From a virus, in IMG/VR virus record IMGVR_UViG_3300032291_002405, positions 1-64,000 of that record: a stretch of 64,000 nt of DNA. One strand, written 5' to 3'. Each line of letters opens with the position of its first letter. The stretch's first letter is position 1. Under the pieces are notes generated by a model. The model searched no databases. It saw only the letters and a program-made list of their open reading frames with translations, and had not been told where the DNA came from. Positions 56,471 to 64,000 of the stretch are shown here, piece by piece. A program made the translations under genes and the position numbers.

Positions 56471-58141
56471 TTACGATTCTTTTCTTAAATTACCATCATA
56501 AAAATCAAAACGATTATGTTCGGTTGGTGTTAATAATAATATACCAGGTTTTATATTTCCCTTAATAGTCTCTTGAAACGCGTATGACATTAGTGTCTGT
56601 TCGAAAGGATGTGACCATTTTGTTTCAAGATAACAACGATAATTACCTTCTTTTGTTAGAATTATTGGCCAATTGGATAGGTAAACTTCACCACTAATAT
56701 ATGGTAACCCTTTATGAATACTAATGTTTTTGAACATCGTTTTAGGAGCATTAGGGTCAAATCCGATTTTTGGTAAATTAGAGTAATCGGGCCAATGTTT
56801 ACTTCTAAAATCTTGTGGTACATTATACCATGAAAATTGAGTTTCATTGGAACCGTAAAATTCGGTGAACGATAGTTTCAAAAAATCAAAATTTTCTTTC
56901 TTAATGATATCCAATGATTTTTGATATAGATTAGGTGTGTATCGATTAAACCCGTTTTTACAAACTTCACCTTTTTTATTATAAAATGCCATATCATCTT
57001 CAAACCAAAAATAAAAATCTAAATCGGTTTCATTAAAATGCTCAGCAACAAATACCCTACCACCAACAATACCAATGTTATCTTTCTTTATGTGTTCAAA
57101 TCCATATTTTTCACAAAGTTCAAGATATCTTGGTGTTGTTGACAAATCAGTCGAATTGTCCAACAAATATTTTTTAGGTTTATTAATAAAATCTTCATCA
57201 TAATCTAACATCGATTGAATCAATACTTCAAACTGTTTCGGACTATTAAAGGTTATAACATATAAACCCACTTTATCTGTGTTAAGATTTTTACTTATGT
57301 TTTTCTTTGATTTGTTTTTAACAACGACAGTATTATTTTTAACATCTTCACAGAATTTACCTATCAACCCATTCCCATCAATTTCAACATAATCAATCAA
57401 ATCAGGATGTCGATACATTAAAATACTAAATAAAGATTCTTCAGTACCCATGTAACCATCATTTATTGATGAATATAATAGGTCGTGATATAAGACATTG
57501 ATTTCAGATATACTATCTTTGTTACCACCAAAAATACCACCTCTACAAACCAATTTAACATCATCACCAGCATATTCATTTATCTTAGGATATGAAAATC
57601 CATGTATTTCTGTTTCCGCATCGTAGGGAAACGCAATAAATCCAAAATTTTTAAAAATATTTGGAAATTTGTTTTGGATTTTATCGTGTGTAAAATACCC
57701 CGAATGTACCGTATTTGTTATTCCAGCATCAACCCAAAAAAGATGTGTCGAGTTAAATTTATCTAAAATTTTGGCATCGTGTAATAAAAACACTTTGGAC
57801 ATTACCAAAGGGTTATACATTTCTAAAGAACCTTGTGTCGAGTCTTTTAACCATGACGATTGGTTATACCAATCAGAATTATTTCTAATTTGTTGTATTT
57901 TATCAAAAGGGACCGTTTGTTTAAACCAATCTATGTCTCTAAGAATAAATTGAGTATTATCAGATGTTCTTCGTTCCCAAACAAAATTTTCAAGATTTTT
58001 ATCACCAAAAATTATTAAATTTGTATCTATTTTTAATAATTCCGATAATCTTTCAAGATAATGGTTAAAACTTCTATTCCAACCTTGATTTAATTGGTCT
58101 CTTTTAATGTCCCAAAGTCCTGTAACTAACGTAATTAACAT
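56471..58141 (-). CDS. two-domain glycosyltransferase (HtrL/YibB-like + GT2-like)
   Basis: 556 residues, apparently a fusion. Residues 1-275 follow the HtrL/YibB (WlaTC) pattern: ITLVTGLWDI, NLIIFGDKNL, MSKVFLLHDA and FWVDAGI (putative metal site). Residues 290-556 form a second glycosyltransferase: GLYVITFNSPKQFEVLI, an acidic WFEDDM motif, and a YISGEVYLSNW segment. Two enzymes in one chain suggest consecutive sugar additions. It heads the lower end of the sugar-transfer cluster, 2 bp from a methyltransferase-like gene. Confidence 0.7.
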   Translation of the reverse strand: MLITLVTGLWDIKRDQLNQGWNRSFNHYLERLSELLKIDTNLIIFGDKNLENFVWERRTSDNTQFILRDIDWFKQTVPFDKIQQIRNNSDWYNQSSWLKDSTQGSLEMYNPLVMSKVFLLHDAKILDKFNSTHLFWVDAGITNTVHSGYFTHDKIQNKFPNIFKNFGFIAFPYDAETEIHGFSYPKINEYAGDDVKLVCRGGIFGGNKDSISEINVLYHDLLYSSINDGYMGTEESLFSILMYRHPDLIDYVEIDGNGLIGKFCEDVKNNTVVVKNKSKKNISKNLNTDKVGLYVITFNSPKQFEVLIQSMLDYDEDFINKPKKYLLDNSTDLSTTPRYLELCEKYGFEHIKKDNIGIVGGRVFVAEHFNETDLDFYFWFEDDMAFYNKKGEVCKNGFNRYTPNLYQKSLDIIKKENFDFLKLSFTEFYGSNETQFSWYNVPQDFRSKHWPDYSNLPKIGFDPNAPKTMFKNISIHKGLPYISGEVYLSNWPIILTKEGNYRCYLETKWSHPFEQTLMSYAFQETIKGNIKPGILLLTPTEHNRFDFYDGNLRKES

Positions 58142-58142
58142 A

Positions 58143-58769
58143 TTATTTATATTTACAAACCCAAACCGATTGTGAAAATAATTCTTGATTGTACGATTTT
58201 AGGTTATGTTTATTTACCGCATCTTTAATATCATCTTCAGTAATTTCACACCAATTCCAAATTTTATTTTTAATTTCATTTTCGTAAACTTCTCGGGAAG
58301 TTGAAAAATCATGTGCCATAATAAAATCACCTGATTTAATGTAGTCAGATAATAAGTTGAATTCTCCTATTTTCCAACCTCCATCACAAAGAACAATTGT
58401 TATTCCATCTGATTGTATAAAATCAATAACTTCTTGTTTTGCGGAAGTCCAATCTGAACTAAAAATATTTTCAACTCTCACATCGATACCCTTATCAATC
58501 ATTTCAGAATACCAAGGTCTTCCATTAATATCGTAAGATAAAATTTTAGTATCCAAATCCAATTCCTTACAAATCAAAAATAAAAATTCGGTAAAACCAC
58601 CCAATGCTGTTCCAATTTCTAAAATTTGTTTAGGTTTTACTTCTTTTATAAAATCATAAAACACTTGGTATACATTATGGCTTTGTTGTGCCGTATGACC
58701 ATTATAAGCGGATAAACTGTCATCGTTCTCCAAATCCGTAAACTTGGTTATTCTATCTTTTATATTCAT
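58143..58769 (-). CDS. class I SAM-dependent methyltransferase-like protein
   Basis: 208 residues. ILEIGTALGGFTEFL is the SAM-binding glycine-rich motif, LSYDING the second strand, and IVLCDGGWK and MAHDF later core strands, similar to CmcI-type methyltransferases. It lies in the glycosyltransferase cluster, so it may methylate a sugar; substrate unknown. Confidence 0.7.
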   Translation of the reverse strand: MNIKDRITKFTDLENDDSLSAYNGHTAQQSHNVYQVFYDFIKEVKPKQILEIGTALGGFTEFLFLICKELDLDTKILSYDINGRPWYSEMIDKGIDVRVENIFSSDWTSAKQEVIDFIQSDGITIVLCDGGWKIGEFNLLSDYIKSGDFIMAHDFSTSREVYENEIKNKIWNWCEITEDDIKDAVNKHNLKSYNQELFSQSVWVCKYK

Positions 58770-58771
58770 GT

Positions 58772-59485
58772 TTAAAATCTTACATGTAAATTACCCGCCT
58801 TGTCATGAAATTCAAAACAACTTGATATAAACCCTCTAAAACTATCCCAGTCCCAATTCATTTCAGCATCTAATGCTGAAACACCAATATCAAAACCATC
58901 AGGGTAATTTCTAATATTATTATGTACTGAGTACCATAAAAACTCCTCCCATCTCCTAACAAAGTATCTAAATTTCCAATTGTTTCTAAAAACCATAAAT
59001 TGTTCATTTACAACGTGAGCATTGTCCCATTTAGTATGTTCAAATACGTGATAATCATGAAGTTTTCTGTCAAAAAAACAATTAGACATATCTTTTTTAT
59101 GTCCACCAATTAACGCAGGTCTCTCAAATAAAAAATCTAAATTATTTTCTTCCATGTGATTAAATAACTTAAAAAGTTTATCCTCACTAAAATTTTCTGT
59201 CATTCTCCAATCGGCATCATTGTATATGATATAATCATAACCTTTGTCTAAACAATACTTTAAAGACAATACTTTTAAATTTAGGAAAAAAGAAAATCCT
59301 GCACCACCATCATCATATCTATCTAACTTGAATATATCCAAGTTAACTTTTGGCCCAACCTCACAAATTTCGTTAGTTGTTATATTAAAATCGGCAGAAC
59401 ATTTATCACTATACTTTGTATAACATTCGGATGCATTTTTCACATACGAATCACCAACTGCCAATGTAGTAAAAATATATTTCAT
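58772..59485 (-). CDS. glycosyltransferase-like protein
   Basis: 237 residues. GYDYIIYNDADWRM provides a DxD-type metal site (near residue 92), and FNLKVLSLKYCL-like helices precede it, as in GT-A enzymes. It resembles the small glycosyltransferase families of phage and capsule clusters without a firm match. Shares one base with the GT10-like gene. Confidence 0.6.
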   Translation of the reverse strand: MKYIFTTLAVGDSYVKNASECYTKYSDKCSADFNITTNEICEVGPKVNLDIFKLDRYDDGGAGFSFFLNLKVLSLKYCLDKGYDYIIYNDADWRMTENFSEDKLFKLFNHMEENNLDFLFERPALIGGHKKDMSNCFFDRKLHDYHVFEHTKWDNAHVVNEQFMVFRNNWKFRYFVRRWEEFLWYSVHNNIRNYPDGFDIGVSALDAEMNWDWDSFRGFISSCFEFHDKAGNLHVRF

Positions 59486-60468
59486 TACGCTTCTACAATT
59501 TTTTCTAAGAAATTCAGGGTATAATCAAAATCGTAATACTCAGGTAATTTATTATCAACAAAAATTGGTGATTCGATATATTTCCTGTAAAGAGTTTGAT
59601 TATTATCTATTTCTTTAATTAAAGATAAAAAACTATCTAAATCAGTAAAGTCGTGTAGATTTATAAAACTGTCAGGATTAAACCCTTCTTCTAAAATAAA
59701 TTTATTACCAAAAAAGATAGGTATGGCCCCACTGAAAAGTGCATGATATAATTTTTCTTGTAAGATATAATCGGTATTGGTATAATGTATGGAAATATTA
59801 AATTTATAATTTTGAAAAAAACCTATTTTTTCCCTATAAGTTAAACCGTCGTTCCTACCAATATAAACGGGATTCATCCATTGATATTTGTTTAACTCTT
59901 CTTCCCTTGATATATTTTGTTTCCAAGGGCCAGATGATGTCACCTCTTTATACTCATTTAACTTATTAAACACCAACGCTCTAAAATCATTGTGAGACGC
60001 TTGTGTAATTGAACAGAATTTTTTATTTCTGTTTGAAATCTCATCATATTTTCTTTTTTCAGTTAACCAATTTAAAGGGCTATCAACTAATCTTGATTCA
60101 TCATACAACGTCCAAACATCAAATACACCCGACGGTTGTCTCAAATACCTTTCGTGTTCAAATTTGTTATACCCAATTGACCATTGATTTTCATTATTAT
60201 TTAATGGAGATAAAAAATCTGCAACCTCGCCAGAAACATATAAAAATTTTTTATTCTTATCGTCTTGACTAAAATTTGTAGGTAAATATTTAGTATAAGT
60301 ATCAATTTCATTTACATTACAATTTAAATCGGAATGTATTACAATGTCGGGATTTATAGGGTCAACAATAACATTGTATTTTTTAGATAGTATGAATTTA
60401 AAATAATTCATCCAACTATGTTGTCCGTGATTTGGAAACCCTTGTCTTGTTATTCTTATAGTTTTCAT
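59485..60468 (-). CDS. GT10 (fucosyltransferase-like) glycosyltransferase
   Basis: 327 residues. The C-terminal half carries the GT10 signature: YREKIGFFQNYKFNISIHYT, DYILQEKLYHALFSGAIPIF. In the family this binds GDP-fucose. The N-terminal half is the acceptor-binding Rossmann-like domain. Alpha-1,3-fucosyl transfer onto a fibre glycan is a family-based guess. Confidence 0.8.
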   Translation of the reverse strand: MKTIRITRQGFPNHGQHSWMNYFKFILSKKYNVIVDPINPDIVIHSDLNCNVNEIDTYTKYLPTNFSQDDKNKKFLYVSGEVADFLSPLNNNENQWSIGYNKFEHERYLRQPSGVFDVWTLYDESRLVDSPLNWLTEKRKYDEISNRNKKFCSITQASHNDFRALVFNKLNEYKEVTSSGPWKQNISREEELNKYQWMNPVYIGRNDGLTYREKIGFFQNYKFNISIHYTNTDYILQEKLYHALFSGAIPIFFGNKFILEEGFNPDSFINLHDFTDLDSFLSLIKEIDNNQTLYRKYIESPIFVDNKLPEYYDFDYTLNFLEKIVEA

Positions 60469-61163
60469 TTAAAAAAATCTAATAATTTAATCGTTTCATC
60501 GTTATATCCACCATTATCATGTACAAATATTGGTTTTGTTGTTTTAAAAGAAACAACACCATCATTTATTAATACATCTTCTTTAGCCAAATACGTGTTT
60601 AATACCAATCTATTTTTGTAATCAATTTCAATACCGTCAGTTAGTAGATATTCTATTTGCCAATTACCTTGGTCACATAAACCAACCAATCCTCTTGACA
60701 TAATTGTTTGAATGTGGTCAATAAATTGTTTTGGTTTAGCACAAAAAACACCGGCATTTAAAAACTTATATGGGGTATTAATGTTTTTTGAATCATACAA
60801 ATAACTCCAATCCGTATTTGGCCAATTATTTCTTTCACCACCAAATAATATATCACAATTATATTCCCCCATTATTTGGGGAATGGAATTAATGTTACCA
60901 ACATACCCAACATCAGTAGCGTCAAGTAAAATAAAATAATCGTATTTGTTTAGTATTTCCGACTCAATAAAAGATACTAATTTTTTAATTCTAAAATATG
61001 TGAATTTAAAATAATAACTTTCGTTCTTAATTTCATCAGATTCACTGTAGTAATTAATCACATGGTAATTCTCTTTATTGAAATCTTGTAACAATTTTTC
61101 CTGAAATGTTGGGATAAAATGAGACGGATAATCAAATAATACCGTTACTATTGCAGTATTCAT
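60465..61163 (-). CDS. PLOD-type glycosyltransferase
   Basis: 232 residues. YFILLDATDVGYVG, ILFGGERNNWP and FLNAGVFCAKP match the glycosyltransferase domain of procollagen-lysine modifying enzymes, and DQGNWQ supplies a later acidic residue. Viral relatives glycosylate structural proteins. It overlaps the GT10-like gene by 4 bp. Confidence 0.75.
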   Translation of the reverse strand: MNTAIVTVLFDYPSHFIPTFQEKLLQDFNKENYHVINYYSESDEIKNESYYFKFTYFRIKKLVSFIESEILNKYDYFILLDATDVGYVGNINSIPQIMGEYNCDILFGGERNNWPNTDWSYLYDSKNINTPYKFLNAGVFCAKPKQFIDHIQTIMSRGLVGLCDQGNWQIEYLLTDGIEIDYKNRLVLNTYLAKEDVLINDGVVSFKTTKPIFVHDNGGYNDETIKLLDFFK

Positions 61164-61164
61164 G

Positions 61165-61797
61165 TTATTTAGTTATTTCTAAATAAAAATTATTTATTAA
61201 TTCTCCGTCAGAATTATAAGGTATACCTTCACCAAAGATTTTTATTGGGATGTCATTTTCCCAAAAAAAAGATAATTCATTACCTTTGTTATATTTTAAA
61301 ATCTCATCGCTTCTCACATCTCTCTCAATCCATGAAAATTTGGGATAAACAACCAAAGTATCATCAACAACATCAAAAAAATGTTTGTGGTGTGCATTTC
61401 CTCGGTAGGTATTTTGATATAAAAATGAAAACTCGTCATATTTTGAAGGGATTGCAACAAACCCTGAAACAGAAATTAATTTTAATAAGTTAATTAATTC
61501 CAATGGATTAAAAACATCTTCCAATGTGTGAGAACAAATTGAAAAATTAAACTTTCCATTTTTTTCGACATATTCCAACAATTCGTTCCATGTGTTTTTA
61601 TTTTCTAAATTGATGTTAAAAAATGTTGTTCCTTCGTTAGAAATGACTAAAGAGTCTGCAACAAATTTACATTCAGGGTACGACCAATACATTGCAGAAG
61701 CCCCAACATCAATTGTTTTATACCCTTTATCTTGAATGTAAGATTTAACAAAATCTCTTTTACCACCAATACTATTATAATCCCAATTACTTATCAT
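61165..61797 (-). CDS. class I methyltransferase-like protein
   Basis: 210 residues. TIDVGASAMYW is a degenerate SAM motif I, and FSICSHTLEDVFNP matches motif IV of class I methyltransferases; HHKHFFD follows. Likely a sugar- or lipid-modifying enzyme of the cluster, but the divergent motif I leaves catalysis open. Confidence 0.6.
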   Translation of the reverse strand: MISNWDYNSIGGKRDFVKSYIQDKGYKTIDVGASAMYWSYPECKFVADSLVISNEGTTFFNINLENKNTWNELLEYVEKNGKFNFSICSHTLEDVFNPLELINLLKLISVSGFVAIPSKYDEFSFLYQNTYRGNAHHKHFFDVVDDTLVVYPKFSWIERDVRSDEILKYNKGNELSFFWENDIPIKIFGEGIPYNSDGELINNFYLEITK

Positions 61798-61800
61798 AAT

Positions 61801-62358
61801 TTATAAAAAAACAACACCAGTTCCTGAACCGTGACCAATGTTGGAAATATCTAATTTATCTTCACTTATATTTTCCCAAAAACATTTCATATCATTATTT
61901 AAATGAATGTCATCTAAAATCAAAACACCTGAATAATTTATGCTTTTTAAATAGTTTAGAAACTCCAATTCAAAACATCCATCATGAAATGTATCCAATA
62001 AAATAATTTTTGAAGACAATAATATAGTGTCGTATTGACCACTTATTACGTTATCAATTATAAATTCCGTGTTTTCAGGTATTGTAATCAATTCTAATTG
62101 ATATGATAAGTTAAATGAAAACACTTTGTTTTGTTTGTTTGTTGACAAAGCAATCGCCGATGAACCTTTTAGGGTCCCAACATCAACAAATGTCTCACCA
62201 TTAAAGCTATTTGAAATATAGGTCAATAACCTATAATGTTCTTTTGAAGACTTATCCACATAATAATTTTGATATTCTTCATTATCTATAATTTGGTATT
62301 GATTCATATCCAAATTATCCAGAATATCATTTGATATGTTTTTAAAAAAATCTTTCAT
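61801..62358 (-). CDS. class I methyltransferase-like protein
   Basis: 185 residues. FVDVGTLKGSSAIAL is SAM motif I, followed by IILLDTFHDGCFE and LILDDIHLN, where the acidic residues suggest a metal-dependent O-methyltransferase-like fold. Adjacent (3 bp) to the other methyltransferase-like gene. Confidence 0.65.
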   Translation of the reverse strand: MKDFFKNISNDILDNLDMNQYQIIDNEEYQNYYVDKSSKEHYRLLTYISNSFNGETFVDVGTLKGSSAIALSTNKQNKVFSFNLSYQLELITIPENTEFIIDNVISGQYDTILLSSKIILLDTFHDGCFELEFLNYLKSINYSGVLILDDIHLNNDMKCFWENISEDKLDISNIGHGSGTGVVFL

Positions 62359-62379
62359 AATTAACTAACAACATTGTGA

Positions 62380-63636
62380 TTATAAATTACCGGTCAATCT
62401 ATCACACCATCCCTTAGATTTACTAAACGGCCATACAACCCAATATTTTGGAGATTTTACGGTTTGGAATTCTCTCCATACTTTACAATATCCATCAGGG
62501 TCTTTTAACATTCTGTTTATTTCATTAATATCGGCATCTTGCCTATGTAACGTTTCATCGTTTTCACCATGAAATGCAACAACCCAAAATTCATAATCGC
62601 TTTCAGGTACTTGTGAATATTGTATATCAATACAATGTTTAAATATTTGTGAAAAACTATTTAACCAATCATTTTCATTGTCATAATTAAAAGTATTGGG
62701 TGGATATTCTTTTCTAATAGTCTGCTCTTGGATAGCTCTCTTTTCAAATAAAATCCCTGAATATTTTTCATAATCCCTAACAGTTCTAACATTCCCAAAA
62801 CCATATATCTCATCATGTCCTTCCTGTTCTAACCCATCCATACCGAATAATTTTCTATAAACGAGATGTGATTGATTATTTTTATCTACCCAATCTTTAT
62901 GGTCGTCCCAATGTTTGGTTCTACCTTTTCGTGTATATTCATGGTATACCAATACTTTGTGTGGGTGAAACAAGTCATAACCATGCGTATAAGCTCTAAC
63001 GGCAATTGACATTTCTTCACCGTGAAAATACATATTTGGATTGTGTTGAACTTCTTTTGAAAATTCGCCCAAAGTAAAACAGAAGTGTGCTGAATAAAAT
63101 CTAGATGGTACAGGTTCGTCGAGTTCTTGCCAATTTGGTATTGTCTCAGGAATAAAGAAGATGGGCCCTTCTGGAATAAATCGGTCAAAAGTCATTCTCC
63201 ACGGTTCTTTGGTTCTACCAATTGGGTCACTATCAGGATTAAAGGCCGACACATATCCCGTTAATAATGGTTTTTTGTGTCCTTTTTTTTGTAATTTTTT
63301 AACCATCTGAATAAATTCGTAATCCCAATTTGGTTCAAATCTCATATGAGAATCTATCTGCATTGTGTACTTTTCACCATCGTATAATTGTTGAACTAAA
63401 TTTCTTGCCCAGCAAACACCTTCCGCTTCTTCATGTGGGATATTTAATATTTTAAATCGACTGTCACCACTATACATTGATAAATCATCAAAACCATCTG
63501 ATGGGTCGAATTGTCGAGCAATACCAAATACTAAATTTTTAGGGTTTTTAGCGTTTTCAATAATTGAATTAACAGTAGGAACTAATTGCGGGTCCCTATA
63601 ACTAGCAATCTGTATGAATATTTTATTATTCGTCAT
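62380..63636 (-). CDS. GlcNAc-transferase-like glycosyltransferase (Skp1-GnT type)
   Basis: 418 residues from the ATG at 63636; a TTG 9 bases upstream is less likely. IFIQIASYRDPQLVPTV, WARNLVQQLYDGEKY and the metal-binding MQIDSHMRF are diagnostic of the GlcNAc-transferase family that in eukaryotes modifies hydroxyproline of Skp1. FHGEEMSIAVRAYTHGYD and YHEY follow. It may attach the first sugar on Pro/Thr-rich fibres. Confidence 0.8.
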   Translation of the reverse strand: MTNNKIFIQIASYRDPQLVPTVNSIIENAKNPKNLVFGIARQFDPSDGFDDLSMYSGDSRFKILNIPHEEAEGVCWARNLVQQLYDGEKYTMQIDSHMRFEPNWDYEFIQMVKKLQKKGHKKPLLTGYVSAFNPDSDPIGRTKEPWRMTFDRFIPEGPIFFIPETIPNWQELDEPVPSRFYSAHFCFTLGEFSKEVQHNPNMYFHGEEMSIAVRAYTHGYDLFHPHKVLVYHEYTRKGRTKHWDDHKDWVDKNNQSHLVYRKLFGMDGLEQEGHDEIYGFGNVRTVRDYEKYSGILFEKRAIQEQTIRKEYPPNTFNYDNENDWLNSFSQIFKHCIDIQYSQVPESDYEFWVVAFHGENDETLHRQDADINEINRMLKDPDGYCKVWREFQTVKSPKYWVVWPFSKSKGWCDRLTGNL

Positions 63637-63753
63637 ATAATACAATAATCTAATAATTTAATTATTTTTGTGTATATTAATGACGACTAATATGGTAATT
63701 TTTATTGTCTTACACTATATATAAACCAATTAAAATTTATAATCAAATTATAA

Positions 63754-63975
63754 TTAGGTTATACCTGTACAAACTAAATTTGAATCATATGTACATCCAC
63801 TAGCGTCAACTATTGTTATTTTAACTTCAGGTGCTAAATTAAATAAACTTGGTAATGTTACGGCAGTTACTGTTGAAATTGTATTTACGTATGTTGTATT
63901 ATTACCATAAACATCACTAACATATACATTGTATGGTGGTGTACCGCTTAATGAATTAAAAATTATATCACCCAT
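63754..63975 (-). CDS. small single-module appendage protein
   Basis: 73 residues. LSGTPPYNVYVSDVYG and KITIVDASGC match the edges of an SprB-like module; a paralogue of the 71-residue protein at 53484. A class B box precedes the ATG by 1 bp. About 115 bp to the next gene on the left are AT-rich without visible signals. Confidence 0.6.
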   Translation of the reverse strand: MGDIIFNSLSGTPPYNVYVSDVYGNNTTYVNTISTVTAVTLPSLFNLAPEVKITIVDASGCTYDSNLVCTGIT

Positions 63976-63976
63976 A

Positions 63977-63985
63977 TTATAAATA
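63977..63985 (-). promoter_or_regulatory. class B box TATTTATAA
   Basis: TATTTATAA on the minus strand, 1 bp before the ATG at 63975. Confidence 0.4.
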
Positions 63986-64000
63986 ATAAGTATTCATTAT

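Overview
The window looks like part of a large, T4-like tailed-phage genome that infects a Bacteroidetes host. Evidence for a phage: a recombination and replication block (gp46/gp47-type nuclease, primase, RecB-like exonuclease, RuvC-like resolvase), a phage sigma-70 factor, an amidase endolysin with spanin-like neighbours, and a tail/appendage block. Evidence for the host: SprB-like repeat modules in the appendage proteins, host-style promoters (TTG, 20 bp, TAnnTTTG), AT-rich sequence and mostly SD-poor starts. Names rest on motifs read by eye; no database search was possible.

Layout. 1-7.6 kb: a partial RNA ligase, small unknown genes, a glycosyltransferase and an LpxH-like phosphoesterase. 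7.67-8.63 kb: a gene-free, GC-richer stretch bounded on the minus strand by a promoter and a terminator, read here as a large structured RNA. 8.7-30.4 kb: nucleotide, RNA and protein housekeeping genes (Nudix, DHH, guanylate kinase, HAD, thioredoxin, glutaredoxin, DnaJ), five DNA methyltransferases, a candidate restriction-type nuclease, a LAGLIDADG endonuclease and a remnant of another, and two large proteins sharing a WCT-containing region. 30.4-39 kb: small coiled-coil and membrane proteins, a histone H1-like protein, virion-like proteins, the lysis cassette and the sigma factor. 39.5-48 kb: the DNA recombination operon on the minus strand. 48-64 kb: leucine-rich-repeat protein, structural and appendage proteins with Pro/Thr repeats, then nine glycosyltransferase and methyltransferase genes.

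The most striking element is in the recombination operon. The gp46 (SbcC/Rad50-like) ATPase is encoded by two separated genes. The upstream gene ends with a 29-residue intein N-part directly after the Lys of its Walker A motif. The downstream gene starts with a 122-residue intein C-part ending in His-Asn, followed by the Thr that completes Walker A. A free-standing EDxHD/Vsr-like homing endonuclease gene lies between them. The ATPase would therefore become functional only after protein trans-splicing.

Two upstream motifs recur. Class A (TTG-N20-TAnnTTTG) sits 4 or 7 bp before several ATGs, suggesting leaderless transcripts. Class B (TATTTATAA-like) often sits 1-6 bp before ATGs and is common before virion-like genes. 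Eight proteins share an N-terminal helix ending in (L/I)xE, resembling the T4 capsid-targeting sequence and its prohead-protease site.
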